The translations under genes were made by a program, and so were the position numbers. Positions 50,420-59,315 of a DNA stretch of 64,000 nt are shown one piece after another. The DNA is from Allosphingosinicella vermicomposti. GTDB taxonomy: Bacteria; Pseudomonadota; Alphaproteobacteria; Sphingomonadales; Sphingomonadaceae. The first letter of the stretch is position 1. Each line of letters begins with the position of its first letter. The notes beneath the pieces were generated by a model. That model saw only the letters and a list, made by a program, of their open reading frames with translations, was not told the origin of the DNA and did no database searches. Location: NCBI RefSeq assembly GCF_003012815.1, contig NZ_PXYJ01000001.1:186001-250000 (forward strand), read 5' to 3'.

Positions 50420-50507
50420 CGTCATTGCGAGCGAAGCGAAGCAATCCAATGGCACCGGAACTGGCCGCAAGATGGATTGCTTCGTCGCTTCGCGTCTCGC
50501 AATGACG
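50420..50507. repeat. Intergenic palindromic repeat, family D (copy 4)
   Basis: CGTCATTGCGAGCGAAGCGA and TCGCTTCGCGTCTCGCAATGACG-type arms (the latter at 50486-50507) lie between the Anbu and E3 genes. Confidence 0.88.
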
Positions 50508-50513
50508 GAGGGA

Positions 50514-51911
50514 TCACATGTGCAGCACTCTGCCGTAAGCGGAAAGAACGCTTTCGTGCATCATCTCGGAAAGCGTCGGGTGCGGGAAGACGGTGTTCAT
50601 CAGCTCCGCTTCGGTGAGCTCGCCCGCCTTGCCGATCGTATAGCCCTGGATCAGCTCGGTCACTTCCGCGCCGATCATGTGGGCGCCGAGGAGCTCGCCG
50701 GTCTTGGCGTCGAACACGGTCTTGATGAAGCCTTCCGGCTCCCCGAGCGCGATCGCCTTGCCATTGCCGATGAAAGGGAAGTTGCCGACCTTCACCTCAT
50801 AACCAGCCTCCTTGGCCTTCTCTTCGGTCAGGCCGACGCTGGCGATTTGCGGGTGGCAATAGGTGCAGCCCGGAATGTTCTTCGGATCCATGGCATGCGG
50901 ATGCTTGCCCGCAATCGCCTCGGCCGCGATCACACCTTCGTGGCTGGCCTTGTGGGCGAGCCAGGGCGGCGCAGTGACATCGCCGATCGCGTAGAGGCCC
51001 TCGACATTGGTCTTGCAAGCGCCATCGGTCACGATATGGCCGCGCTCCATTTTGACGCCCAACGTTTCAAGGCCGATATTCTCGGTGTTGGGCACGATGC
51101 CGATGGCGACGATGACGTGGCTGAAATCGCTCTCCACGATCTTGCCGTCCTTGCCCTTGATCGCGGCCTTTACGCCATTGGCGCCAACATCCAGCTTCTC
51201 GACGCCGGCGCCGGTCATGATCGTCATACCCTGCTTCTTCAGCGCCTTTTCGAGATGGGCGGAGATGTCCTTGTCTTCGACCGGCACGATGCGGTCGAGC
51301 ATTTCGACGACCGTCACGTCTGACCCCATGTCGTTATAGAAGCTCGCAAATTCGATGCCGATAGCGCCCGAGCCGATGACGAGCAGCTTGGACGGCATCT
51401 CCTTCGGCGTCATTGCGTGGCGGTAGGTCCAGACGCGGTTGCCGTCCGCCTTGGCGAAGGGCAGGTCGCGGGCGCGGGCGCCGGTCGCGACGATGATATT
51501 CTTGGCGGTAAGCTCGGTCGTCTTGCCGTCCTGCGCCGTCACCGTCAGCTTGCCCTTACCGGTCAGCTTGCCGGTGCCCATGTGCACGGAGACCTTGTTC
51601 TTCTTCATGAGGCCGGTGACGCCCTTGTTGAGCTGGCTCGCGACCCCGCGCGAGCGCTTCACCACCGCGTCGAGATCCGCACTGATCTTCTCGGCGGCGA
51701 GGCCATAATCCTTGGCATGGCTCATATAATGGAAGATTTCAGCCGAGCGCAGCAGCGCCTTGGTCGGGATACAGCCCCAATTGAGGCAGATGCCGCCCAG
51801 AAGCTCGCGCTCCACGATGGCGGTCTTGAGCCCGAGCTGGCTCGCGCGGATCGCGGCCACATAGCCGCCGGGGCCGGAGCCGAGAACGATAAGGTCGTAG
51901 GTTTCAGCCAT
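50514..51911 (-). CDS. lpd: Dihydrolipoyl dehydrogenase (E3), probably of the pyruvate dehydrogenase complex
   Basis: The 465-residue flavoprotein has VLGSGPGGYVAAIRASQLG, the redox disulfide in GGICLNWGCIPTKALL, a second Rossmann motif (LVIGSGAIGIEFAS) and the C-terminal HPHPTLSEMMHE. It differs from the E3 at 26771 in the active-site context (NWGCIPTK versus NVGCIPSK), so the two are old paralogues. Its position downstream of an E2 with pyruvate-type features suggests the pyruvate complex. GGAGC lies before the ATG at 51911. Confidence 0.94.
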   Translation of the reverse strand: MAETYDLIVLGSGPGGYVAAIRASQLGLKTAIVERELLGGICLNWGCIPTKALLRSAEIFHYMSHAKDYGLAAEKISADLDAVVKRSRGVASQLNKGVTGLMKKNKVSVHMGTGKLTGKGKLTVTAQDGKTTELTAKNIIVATGARARDLPFAKADGNRVWTYRHAMTPKEMPSKLLVIGSGAIGIEFASFYNDMGSDVTVVEMLDRIVPVEDKDISAHLEKALKKQGMTIMTGAGVEKLDVGANGVKAAIKGKDGKIVESDFSHVIVAIGIVPNTENIGLETLGVKMERGHIVTDGACKTNVEGLYAIGDVTAPPWLAHKASHEGVIAAEAIAGKHPHAMDPKNIPGCTYCHPQIASVGLTEEKAKEAGYEVKVGNFPFIGNGKAIALGEPEGFIKTVFDAKTGELLGAHMIGAEVTELIQGYTIGKAGELTEAELMNTVFPHPTLSEMMHESVLSAYGRVLHM

Positions 51912-51944
51912 TGATTGCTCCATCGGGCGCGAAGACGGCGCGCC

Positions 51945-52352
51945 TCAGCCTTGATTGTCCATCAGCCCCGGGACACGCCGGGGTTGCCGGTCCTCGCCGA
52001 CCGCCACGAAGGTGAAGGTCGCGCGGGTGACGCGGCAGGTGTCGTCATTGTTGCGGGCGCGGCGCCAGGCTTCGACATCGACCTTCATCGACGTGCGGCC
52101 GACCGAGACGAGTTTTGCGTAGACCGACACTTCGTCGCCCACCAGAACGGGCCGGTGAAAGGTCATGCCATCGACGGCGATAGTGACGGCGCGGCCACCC
52201 GAATGGCGTGACGCGACGGAGCCTGCGGCCAAATCCATCTGGCTCATCAGCCAGCCCCCGAACACGTCCCCATAAGGATTGGTGTCGGCGGGCATGGCTG
52301 TCACCCGAATGGCAGGCGCGCCGTCCGGCATGACTTCGTCGTCGGACCCCAT
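51945..52352 (-). CDS. Acyl-CoA thioesterase, YciA-type hotdog protein
   Basis: The 135-residue protein has the BFIT/YciA hotdog signature TNPYGDVFGGWLMSQMDLAAG, with GGRAVTIAVDGMTFHRPVLVGDEV. It would hydrolyse acyl-CoA, possibly to free CoA. Its ATG overlaps the stop of the E2 gene (TGATG), which couples it to pyruvate dehydrogenase E2; the E3 gene follows 34 bases later. Confidence 0.9.
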   Translation of the reverse strand: MGSDDEVMPDGAPAIRVTAMPADTNPYGDVFGGWLMSQMDLAAGSVASRHSGGRAVTIAVDGMTFHRPVLVGDEVSVYAKLVSVGRTSMKVDVEAWRRARNNDDTCRVTRATFTFVAVGEDRQPRRVPGLMDNQG

Positions 52353-53665
52353 CAGGCGAGCATTCCGAGCGGCGCTTCGACGAGGCGCTTGAACGCGGCC
52401 ATCAGTTCGGCACCAACGGCACCGTCGATGGCGCGGTGGTCGAAGCTGCCGGTCGCGGTCATCACCGTGGCGATCTGCAGGCTGTCATTGACGACGTAAG
52501 GACGCTTCTCGCCCGCGCCGACCGCCATGATCATGGCCTGGGGCGGGTTGATGACGGCATCGAACTGCTTGATGCCGTACATGCCGAGATTGGAGATGGA
52601 CGCGGTGCCGCCCTGATATTCGTGGGGTGCAAGCTTGCCGTCGCGGGCGCGCAGCGCGAGATCCTTGGCTTCCTGCGCGATTTTCGACAGCGGCTTGTTC
52701 GCCACATCGGTGATAACCGGCGTGATGAGCCCGCCCTCGATCGCCACGGCCATCGAAATATCGGCGCGGCTATATTTCAGCAGATTGTCGCCCGCGAAGG
52801 CCACGTTCGCATTCGGCACGTCGGTGAGTGCGACGCCCAGCGCCTTGATGAGCAGGTCGTTGACGGAAAGCTTGATGCCGCGTGCCTCAAGGCCCTTGTT
52901 GAGGTCGCCGCGCAGCTTGAGGAGCGCGTCGAGGTTGCAGTCCACCGTGAGGTAGAAATGCGGCACCGTCTGCTTCGATTCGGTGAGGCGGCGCGCGATC
53001 GTCTTGCGCATGTTGGAAAGCTTGATCGTTTCGCCGGGAATGTCGCCAGCGACCGGCACTGCGGCTTGCGGCGCGGCGGAGGGCGCCTGGCCCGGAGCGG
53101 CGGCGCGCGGGGCGAGGCCGCCCGCATTTTCGATGTCCGCCTTCACGATCCGACCGTTCGGGCCGGAACCGGTGATGCCAGAAAGGTCGATGCCCTTTTG
53201 TTCGGCGATGCGGCGGGCGAGCGGGCTCGCCTTCACGCGATCGCCGCCAGCGCTGGCCTGCGGCTGCGCTTTGACGAGCGGCGCGTCCTGGGTGGGAGAA
53301 GCTCCATAGCCCTTTTCCTGCGGTTCCGGGGTCGGAGCCTTGGCCGGCTGTCCGGCGCCAGTTTCGCCCGCATCCGTCGCGACCGCCCTGGGCTGCGCCG
53401 AAGCCGCTGCACCGGCGTCCTCGCCTTCCTCAGCAATCATCGCGATCACGGTGCCGACCTTCACGCCGTCCGTGCCCTCCGGAACGAGCAGCTTCGCGAT
53501 CGTGCCTTCATCGACCGCTTCGAACTCCATCGTCGCCTTATCCGTCTCGATCTCGGCAAGGAGATCGCCGGACTTCACAACGTCCCCTTCCTTCACCAGC
53601 CATTTGGCGAGGGTGCCTTCCTCCATGGTGGGAGACAAAGCGGGCATCTTCAGTTCGATGGGCAT
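52352..53665 (-). CDS. pdhC: Pyruvate dehydrogenase E2, dihydrolipoyl acetyltransferase
   Basis: The 437-residue protein begins [20 protein letters not shown], the lipoyl domain of pyruvate-type E2 with [15 protein letters not shown] around the lipoyl lysine. It has one Ala/Pro/Gln-rich linker, a subunit-binding domain ([18 protein letters not shown]) and a catalytic domain ending [15 protein letters not shown]. The SPTMEEG start separates it from the 2-oxoglutarate E2 at 25394. The E1 genes are not in the window. The frame extends to 53893 without merit. Confidence 0.93.
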   Translation of the reverse strand: MPIELKMPALSPTMEEGTLAKWLVKEGDVVKSGDLLAEIETDKATMEFEAVDEGTIAKLLVPEGTDGVKVGTVIAMIAEEGEDAGAAASAQPRAVATDAGETGAGQPAKAPTPEPQEKGYGASPTQDAPLVKAQPQASAGGDRVKASPLARRIAEQKGIDLSGITGSGPNGRIVKADIENAGGLAPRAAAPGQAPSAAPQAAVPVAGDIPGETIKLSNMRKTIARRLTESKQTVPHFYLTVDCNLDALLKLRGDLNKGLEARGIKLSVNDLLIKALGVALTDVPNANVAFAGDNLLKYSRADISMAVAIEGGLITPVITDVANKPLSKIAQEAKDLALRARDGKLAPHEYQGGTASISNLGMYGIKQFDAVINPPQAMIMAVGAGEKRPYVVNDSLQIATVMTATGSFDHRAIDGAVGAELMAAFKRLVEAPLGMLA

Positions 53666-53793
53666 AAGCCGGACTTTCCTCTTGGGCGCGTCTGTGCGCC
53701 GTCCAAACAGCAAGTGGGTGCATTGGGTCAAGGGTGAAGCTTGCGTCAACCGGCAATCTGGCGCAGCGTTCCAGGAAATAAGGGAGAGGCGCG

Positions 53794-54243
53794 GTGCGCA
53801 CATATCTGGTGGTGATCGACGATAGCGCGGAATCGCGCGTAGCCCTGCGCTTTGCCGCCCGCCGCGCCGCGCGGACGGGAAGCGCGGTGACAATCCTCGC
53901 CCTCATCGATCCGCCCGAATTCGTCCAATGGGGCGGTGTTCAGGCGGCGATGGAGGAAGAAGCGCGGCTCCGCGCTGAAGCGAAGGTGCTGGAAGCCTCC
54001 GGCGCGATCCTCGACGAAGCGGGCATCCAGCCGTCCGTCATTACGCGCCAGGGCGATCCGGTGAAGGTGATCGGCGAATTGCTTGCCGAACGGGAAGTCG
54101 CCGCGCTGGTCCTCGCCGCCTCGCCGGATGGCGGGCCGGGACCGCTTGTCGCTCACTTTTCGAACGTCGCGGCAACCTTGCCTTGTCCGCTGATGATCGT
54201 GCCGGGTGGCCTCAGTGAGGAGGCGCTGGACCGGATTAGCTGA
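53794..54243 (+). CDS. Universal stress protein (UspA family)
   Basis: The 149-residue protein has the single USP domain: [22 protein letters not shown] at the start and [35 protein letters not shown] at the end in outline. The usual G-2x-G-9x-G(S/T) ATP loop is only partly matched ([11 protein letters not shown]), so ATP binding is uncertain. It starts with GTG behind GGGAG. Confidence 0.87.
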   Translation: MRTYLVVIDDSAESRVALRFAARRAARTGSAVTILALIDPPEFVQWGGVQAAMEEEARLRAEAKVLEASGAILDEAGIQPSVITRQGDPVKVIGELLAEREVAALVLAASPDGGPGPLVAHFSNVAATLPCPLMIVPGGLSEEALDRIS

Positions 54244-54250
54244 GGCGATT

Positions 54251-54320
54251 GCGCTTCTGCGAAAGCAGGAGTCCAGATGAAACGTTGAGTGGCTGGGTTC
54301 CTGCTTTCGCAGGAACACTC
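54251..54320. repeat. Intergenic palindromic repeat, family B (copy 2)
   Basis: GCTTCTGCGAAAGCAGGAGT and TTCCTGCTTTCGCAGGAAC arms match copy 1 at 8621-8691. The element ends within the last bases of the fRMsr gene. Confidence 0.8.
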
Positions 54321-54801
54321 AAGCGAGGCGATCCGCAATCCGCGCGATCAACGCCTCGCAGCCCTTCGCATCCTCCGCATCGAACCGCGCCGGGCTCGGA
54401 CTGTCGAGGTCGAGGACGCCGATCAATTGGCCGTCATGAAGGATCGGCACGACAAGTTCGGACGCCGATGCGCTGTCGCAGGCGATATGGCCGGGGAAGG
54501 CGTGGACATCCTCCACCAATTGCGTTTCCCGGCTTTCCGCCGCCGCGCCGCACACGCCCTTGCCGAAAGGGATGCGAATGCAGGCGGTCTTGCCCTGGAA
54601 GGGGCCGAGGACGAGGGTGCCGTCCACATTGCGGTAGAAGCCCGCCCAATTGAGGTTGGGCATCGCGTCCCAAAGAAGAGCCGCGACATTGGCCATGTTG
54701 GCGATCGCATCGGGCTCGCCATGGGTCAGCGCGTCGGCCGCATCGGCGATCTGGCGGTAGAAATCAGCCTTGTCCGCAGCCTCGATCCTGAATTCGAACA
54801 T
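54319..54801 (-). CDS. msrC: Free methionine-R-sulfoxide reductase (GAF-domain fRMsr)
   Basis: The 160-residue single GAF domain has all three catalytic/resolving cysteines of fRMsr: C74 and C84 in TACIRIPFGKGVCG, and C108 in HIACDSAS. It reduces free methionine-R-sulfoxide using thioredoxin. The length is normal. It is the last gene of the group rluA-arfB-msrC on the minus strand. Confidence 0.93.
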   Translation of the reverse strand: MFEFRIEAADKADFYRQIADAADALTHGEPDAIANMANVAALLWDAMPNLNWAGFYRNVDGTLVLGPFQGKTACIRIPFGKGVCGAAAESRETQLVEDVHAFPGHIACDSASASELVVPILHDGQLIGVLDLDSPSPARFDAEDAKGCEALIARIADRLA

Positions 54802-54817
54802 TCTTGCTCCTTCGCGG

Positions 54818-55231
54818 CTAATCCATTCTCACCTTGCCGCGCCCCTGCTTGACGCCGCTCCGTTTCTTCTTCTCGTCCACCCTTTTGGCCTTGGCGGCGC
54901 GGCTGGGCTTCGTCTTAACCCGTTTCGCCTGGCGGATATGGGCCTTGGCAATGAGTTCCGCCAGACGGGCGCGGGCCTCTTCGCGATTGCCCTCCTGCGT
55001 ACGCCACGTGCGGGCGGTGATGACGATCTCGCCGCCGCTTGTCATCCGGCTTCCCGCCAGCGCCTTGAGGCGCCGGTAGACGTCGGGCGCGAGGCCGAGC
55101 TTGAAGACGTCACAGCGTAATTGAACGGCGGTCGCGACCTTGTTGACATTCTGGCCGCCCGGTCCGGAGGAAGCGATGAAGCTTTCCTCCAGCGCATCCT
55201 CCGGAATCGGAAAGGGGTCAGAGGTCGGCAT
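54818..55231 (-). CDS. arfB: Alternative ribosome-rescue factor ArfB (peptidyl-tRNA hydrolase)
   Basis: The 137-residue protein has the release-factor catalytic GGQ at residues 25-27 (SSGPGGQNVNKV) and the Lys/Arg-rich C-terminal tail (KRVDEKKKRSGVKQGRGK) that enters the empty mRNA channel. It frees ribosomes stalled without a stop codon. The start overlaps the rluA-family gene by 14 bases. Confidence 0.94.
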   Translation of the reverse strand: MPTSDPFPIPEDALEESFIASSGPGGQNVNKVATAVQLRCDVFKLGLAPDVYRRLKALAGSRMTSGGEIVITARTWRTQEGNREEARARLAELIAKAHIRQAKRVKTKPSRAAKAKRVDEKKKRSGVKQGRGKVRMD

Positions 55232-55874
55232 CGGTGAAGCCGGCCTGGACGAAGGTCGGCGGCAGCGGGGCCTTGGCCTCTATGGCCGGTTTGCCGTCCC
55301 GCTCAATCTTCAACGAGAGGGCATGGAGCAGCATCGGACCCTTTCCGGCGCCATAAATGGGATCGCCGGAGATGGGATGGCCTAGACCCTCAGCTGTATG
55401 CACCCGAAGCTGGTGGGTACGGCCGGTCTCCGGTTTGAACAGGACGAGCGCGCGGCCATCCTTCGCCTTGAGAAGGCGCCAATGGGTGAGGGCGGATTGG
55501 CCATTCGCGCGGGGGATCATGCGCCACCCTTTTTCCGCTGATGAGATTTTGGCGAGGGGGAGGTCGATCGTGCCCTCCGTCGCAGTGGGGATGCCGTCCA
55601 GCACCGCGACATATTGCTTTTCCACCCGCCGCGCTTCGAAAGCATGGCCAAAGCGCTTGTGGGCCTTGGGGTTGCGGGAAAGGAGGAGGCAGCCGCTCGT
55701 ATCCTTGTCGAGCCGGTGCACGGGACTAGGGAGGCGCTGGAAGCCGAAACGGAGGGCATCGAGATAATCTTCGAGACTCTCCCCGCCCTTCTTGCCCGGC
55801 GTCACGGCGAGGCCCGCGGGCTTGTCGAGGACGATCGCTTCCGCGTCGATATAGAGGATTTTTTCGGCCCACAT
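55218..55874 (-). CDS. RluA-family pseudouridine synthase
   Basis: The 218-residue protein has the RluA catalytic motif HRLDKDTSG with D56, and later LFKPETGRTHQLRVH. It lacks an S4 domain, which suggests RluA/TruC-type members that modify 23S rRNA or tRNA. The target cannot be fixed. ATG at 55874 was chosen; a GTG two codons upstream is possible, and the longer frame is repeat sequence. Confidence 0.9.
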   Translation of the reverse strand: MWAEKILYIDAEAIVLDKPAGLAVTPGKKGGESLEDYLDALRFGFQRLPSPVHRLDKDTSGCLLLSRNPKAHKRFGHAFEARRVEKQYVAVLDGIPTATEGTIDLPLAKISSAEKGWRMIPRANGQSALTHWRLLKAKDGRALVLFKPETGRTHQLRVHTAEGLGHPISGDPIYGAGKGPMLLHALSLKIERDGKPAIEAKAPLPPTFVQAGFTDADL

Positions 55875-55888
55875 GATCACAACCCGCC

Positions 55889-55969
55889 CGTCATCCCGGC
55901 GGGAGCCGGAATCTTGTGACGGATAAGGCGCCCTTCCGTCGGGAGACCCCGGCTTTCGCCGGGGTGACG
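55889..55969. repeat. Intergenic palindromic repeat, family A (copy 7)
   Basis: CGTCATCCCGGCGGGAGCCG and CCCCGGCTTTCGCCGGGGTG arms lie upstream of the RluA-family gene. Confidence 0.87.
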
Positions 55970-56073
55970 CTGGGAGATGCATTGATTGGACCCGCCTGGC
56001 CCCTTCGGTTTGTGGACGAACATGCCGCCCGCCCTGCCATGGCTGTGGCTTATGCGCAACGTCATGAAACCGG

Positions 56074-56136
56074 TGTTAACTTTTAGAGGAAATTAACCTT
56101 TTAACTTCACTGAACCCGTGGTTAACGAAGATTACC
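56074..56136 (+). promoter_or_regulatory. TTAA-rich region upstream of ctrA, possible CtrA sites
   Basis: TTAAC occurs four times: at 56076, 56093 (TTAACC), 56101 and 56122 (GTTAAC). CtrA binds TTAA-N7-TTAA and TTAACC-type half-sites, so autoregulation is likely. None of the pairs has the exact seven-base spacing. Confidence 0.45.
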
Positions 56137-56183
56137 GCGCATCGTCCGGTGCGTTTTGGGCAATGAAAAACGGGGGCGATGGG

Positions 56184-56894
56184 ATGCGTGTCCTGCTGAT
56201 CGAAGATGAGCCGACAATGGCCAAAAGCATCGAATTGATGCTGAACGGCGAAGGCTTTAACGTTTATACCACCGACCTGGGCGAAGAGGGCTTGGACCTC
56301 GGCAAGCTCTACGATTACGACATCATCTGCCTCGACCTCAATCTGCCCGACATGCACGGCTATGACGTGCTGAAGAAATTGCGGGCGGCCAAGGTCGGAA
56401 CTCCCGTTTTGATCCTCTCGGGCATCGGCGAGATGGACAGCAAGGTCCGTGCATTGGGCTTCGGTGCCGACGATTATGTGACCAAGCCCTTCCACCGCGA
56501 CGAGCTCATCGCCCGCATCCATGCCATTGTGCGCCGTTCGAAGGGCCACAGCCAGTCGGTGATCCGCACCGGCAAGCTCGCCGTCAATCTCGACGCAAAA
56601 ACGGTCGAAGTGGACGGCAGCCGCGTGCATCTGACCGGCAAGGAATATGCGATGCTGGAGCTCCTCTCGCTCCGCAAGGGCACGACGCTTACCAAGGAAA
56701 TGTTCCTCAATCACCTTTATGGCGGCATGGACGAGCCGGAATTGAAGATCATCGACGTCTTCATTTGCAAGCTCCGCAAGAAGCTGTCCTCGGCCTGCGC
56801 GGGTGAAAATTATATCGAGACGGTGTGGGGCCGCGGCTATGTGCTGCGCGATCCGGAAGAAGTGGGCACGCCCGTCGCGGCTGAAATGGCCTAA
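56184..56894 (+). CDS. ctrA: Cell-cycle response regulator CtrA
   Basis: The 236-residue OmpR-type regulator opens [20 protein letters not shown]. It has phospho-acceptor D51 (CLDLNLPD), K101 in [11 protein letters not shown], and the CtrA DNA-binding domain with [20 protein letters not shown] and [29 protein letters not shown] in outline. It is the master regulator of cell cycle, motility or envelope genes in alphaproteobacteria. The ATG at 56184 lies within a longer open frame (from 56118); MRVLLIEDE is the conserved start. Confidence 0.96.
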   Translation: MRVLLIEDEPTMAKSIELMLNGEGFNVYTTDLGEEGLDLGKLYDYDIICLDLNLPDMHGYDVLKKLRAAKVGTPVLILSGIGEMDSKVRALGFGADDYVTKPFHRDELIARIHAIVRRSKGHSQSVIRTGKLAVNLDAKTVEVDGSRVHLTGKEYAMLELLSLRKGTTLTKEMFLNHLYGGMDEPELKIIDVFICKLRKKLSSACAGENYIETVWGRGYVLRDPEEVGTPVAAEMA

Positions 56895-56908
56895 CATCTT
56901 GATTAATC

Positions 56909-56944
56909 TATGTAAGCCGGGGTCTTTTAGGCTCCGGCTTTTTT
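56909..56944 (+). terminator. Intrinsic terminator after ctrA
   Basis: AAGCCGGGG and CTCCGGCTT form an imperfect stem followed by TTTTTTG, 15-20 bases after the ctrA stop. Confidence 0.85.
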
Positions 56945-56964
56945 GTGCCTGAAGCCGCGATATC

Positions 56965-56990
56965 GGAACGCGTCATGCCGTCCCCTCGTT
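56965..56990 (+). promoter_or_regulatory. EcfG (general stress sigma factor) promoter
   Basis: GGAAC and CGTT are separated by exactly 17 bases, an exact match to the EcfG consensus. The -10 element lies 38 bases before the ATG at 57029. Confidence 0.82.
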
Positions 56991-57028
56991 TCCGTCCGCG
57001 ACCCTTTAGAGGTCGAAGGAGAGAAAGC

Positions 57029-57646
57029 ATGAAACGCACGATTTTCACGGCGACGGCCGCTGCGCTGGCGCTGGCCGCTTGCGGCGGCAGCGAACCGGCA
57101 ACCAATGATATGGCCCTAAACGATATGGCCATGGACAATCTGATGATGAACGACACCGCCATGACCAATGACATGGGCATGAACACGACAATGCCTACCA
57201 TGCCCGCCAACGGTCAGGAATATGCCGCGATGGCGGCGGCGAGCGACATGTATGAAATCGAAAGCTCGAAGCTTGCGGCGGAGAAGGCGCAAAATGCAGA
57301 CGTGAAGGCCTTTGCCCAAATGCTCGTCACCGAGCATGAGAAGGCGACGGCGGACCTGAAGACTGCAGCCGGACGTGCTGAGCCAGCCATCACCGTGACG
57401 CCTGCGCTCAATGCCGAGCAGACGGCGAATATGGAGGCACTCCGCGCCACGGCGAGCGGCGCCGATTTCGACCGGGTCTATATGCAGCAGCAGGTCCAGG
57501 CGCATGAAAAGGCGCTTGGCATGCTGCAGGGCTATGGCGCGAGCGGCGATGTTCCGGCGCTGAAGGATCATGCGAGCAAGACAGCGCCGGTGGTGGAAAA
57601 GCATATGACCCGCGCGCGGGAATTGGCGGGGAGTGTCGGGCGGTAA
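57029..57646 (+). CDS. DUF4142 lipoprotein with a methionine-rich linker
   Basis: The 205-residue protein has a lipoprotein signal with lipobox LAAC (C18). Residues about 25-62 hold ten methionines, mostly in NDMA, NDMG and MPTM units. A ferritin-like DUF4142 helical domain then runs to the end, with ASDMYEIESSKLAAEKAQN and MQQQVQAHEKALGMLQGY. The family's function is not settled. The Met-rich segment could bind copper, or could be a flexible tether. The exact EcfG promoter makes it a general stress response gene. ATG at 57029 behind GAAGGAGAG is clear. Confidence 0.88.
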   Translation: MKRTIFTATAAALALAACGGSEPATNDMALNDMAMDNLMMNDTAMTNDMGMNTTMPTMPANGQEYAAMAAASDMYEIESSKLAAEKAQNADVKAFAQMLVTEHEKATADLKTAAGRAEPAITVTPALNAEQTANMEALRATASGADFDRVYMQQQVQAHEKALGMLQGYGASGDVPALKDHASKTAPVVEKHMTRARELAGSVGR

Positions 57647-57662
57647 AGGGTCAGTCCCTTAG

Positions 57663-57803
57663 TCTTCCCCTCCCCTCGATGGGGGAGGCTGGGTGGGGGT
57701 GATCTGCGACGTAGGGCGGAGTATTTCCGGAAGCATCACCCCCACCCAACCCTCCCCCATCAAGGGGGAGGGCTTAGGGGCAAGGGGGAGGGTTGGGTGG
57801 GGT
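57663..57803. repeat. Intergenic palindromic repeat, family F (copy 2)
   Basis: CCCCTCGATGGGGGAGGCTG and CTCCCCCATCAAGGGGGAGG arms, with TGGGTGGGGGTGAT/ATCACCCCCACCCA flanks, are followed by a further partial arm. Copy 1 is at 1301-1409. The remaining part of the 223-base gap before the next gene holds nothing else I can support. Confidence 0.82.
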
Positions 57804-57869
57804 GGCTTTTCAGTTGCGGGCGCGGGCGCGGACTGACATTCCTCCCCCAACCAATCCGGGGGAGCCTCC

Positions 57870-59144
57870 ATGAAAATCGCACTGACCGCCGCCGCCCTTC
57901 TTCTGGCATCGACCGCCTCGGCGAAAACCGTGGTGGTGACCGCCGACCGCATGGTCGATGTGCTCAGCGGCAAGATGGTCGAGCAGCCGGTGGTCGTGAT
58001 CACCGATGGGCGCATCGCTTCCGTCGTAAGCGCGGGGACGCAGCGGCCCTTCATTCCGGAGGGGGCGGAGCGGATCGACTTGCCGGGCAAGACCATCCTC
58101 CCGGGCCTTATCGATATGCACGTTCACCTCGGCGGCACGCCGCTGGTTCAGGGCTATCGCGCGCTCGAATATACGGACAGCTTTAACACGGTGATGGCCG
58201 TGCCGAACGCGGAAGCGACGCTGAAGGCTGGGTTTACGACCGTCCGTAGTCTGGGCGACTATGATTATGCCGACGTGGCGCTTCAACAGGCGATCGACGA
58301 CGGCTTCCTGCCCGGCCCGCGCATCGTTCCGGCGACCTATGCGCTTGGTGCCACGGGCGGGCATTGCGACGAGAATACCAATCGCCCATCTGACGCCAAG
58401 ACGTCGCCCGGCGTGGCCGATGGACCCGAAGCGGTGCGGGCCAAGGTGCGCGAGCTTCGCAAGCTTGGCGCGCGGGTGCTGAAAGTGTGCGCGACCGGTG
58501 GGGTGTTCTCACGCAACACCGATCCCGGCGCGCAGCAGATGACCTATGAAGAGCTGAAGATGGCGGCGGACGAGGCGCATATGCTGGGCATGAAATCCGC
58601 CGCCCACGCCCATGGCGCCGACGGCATCAAGGCTGCGATCCGGGCGGGCATCGACACGATCGAGCATGTGAGCTTCATCGACGATGAAGGCATCCGCCTC
58701 GCCAAGGAAAAGGGCACCTGGCTCGGCTTCGACGTGTACAACACCGAATATACACTCTCGGAAGGCGAGGCGAACGGCGTGCTCCCGGAAAACCTTGAGA
58801 AGGAGCGCCGCGTCGGCACGATCCAGCGCGAGAATTTCGCCAAGGCCGCGAAGGCGGAAGCGAAGATGATCTTTTCGACCGACGGGGGTATCTATCCGCA
58901 CGGCCTGAATGCCCGGCAGTTCGCGGTGATGGTCCGTTTCGGCCTGTCGCCGATCCAGGCGATCCGCACCGCAACCTCCAACGCCGCGCAGGCGTTGGGC
59001 TGGGAGAAGGATGTCGGCGCGATCGCGGTCGGCCGCTATGGAGATATCATTGCAATCGAGGGAGATCCCTTGGCCGATGTCAGCCTATTGGAGAAAGTCG
59101 ACGTCGTCATCAAAGGCGGAGAGCGGGTAAACCAAGACAGATAA
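57870..59144 (+). CDS. Secreted metal-dependent amidohydrolase (imidazolonepropionase/Xaa-Pro dipeptidase-like)
   Basis: The 424-residue protein has a signal peptide of about 18 residues (ending ASA-K). The binuclear metal set of the amidohydrolase superfamily is present: LIDMHVHLGG, the carboxylated Lys in VLKVCATGG, His in AHAHGADG and IEHVS, and Asp in FSTDGG. Proteins of this kind hydrolyse C-terminal dipeptides such as acyl-Xaa-Pro, but substrates vary. Its promoter region is occupied by the family F repeat. Confidence 0.88.
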   Translation: MKIALTAAALLLASTASAKTVVVTADRMVDVLSGKMVEQPVVVITDGRIASVVSAGTQRPFIPEGAERIDLPGKTILPGLIDMHVHLGGTPLVQGYRALEYTDSFNTVMAVPNAEATLKAGFTTVRSLGDYDYADVALQQAIDDGFLPGPRIVPATYALGATGGHCDENTNRPSDAKTSPGVADGPEAVRAKVRELRKLGARVLKVCATGGVFSRNTDPGAQQMTYEELKMAADEAHMLGMKSAAHAHGADGIKAAIRAGIDTIEHVSFIDDEGIRLAKEKGTWLGFDVYNTEYTLSEGEANGVLPENLEKERRVGTIQRENFAKAAKAEAKMIFSTDGGIYPHGLNARQFAVMVRFGLSPIQAIRTATSNAAQALGWEKDVGAIAVGRYGDIIAIEGDPLADVSLLEKVDVVIKGGERVNQDR

Positions 59145-59315
59145 GGCAGGTCTTTGTCCCCCGCTCGCCACACCTTATTGCGCTGATTATTGCGCTGACA
59201 CGCCGACGCCATTGGCAGAATGCGATGGCGCGCTTCTCTATTACGACGAAGCGAGCTCGCAATCATTGGAACGTGTTGAGTTCATGGGCATGATGAGCCT
59301 TCAATAGGGGGCAAT

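Noticed and set aside
59264-59315. EcfG promoter before the L,D-transpeptidase gene
   Set aside because: GGAAC is present but no CGTT or close variant follows at 16-17 bases.
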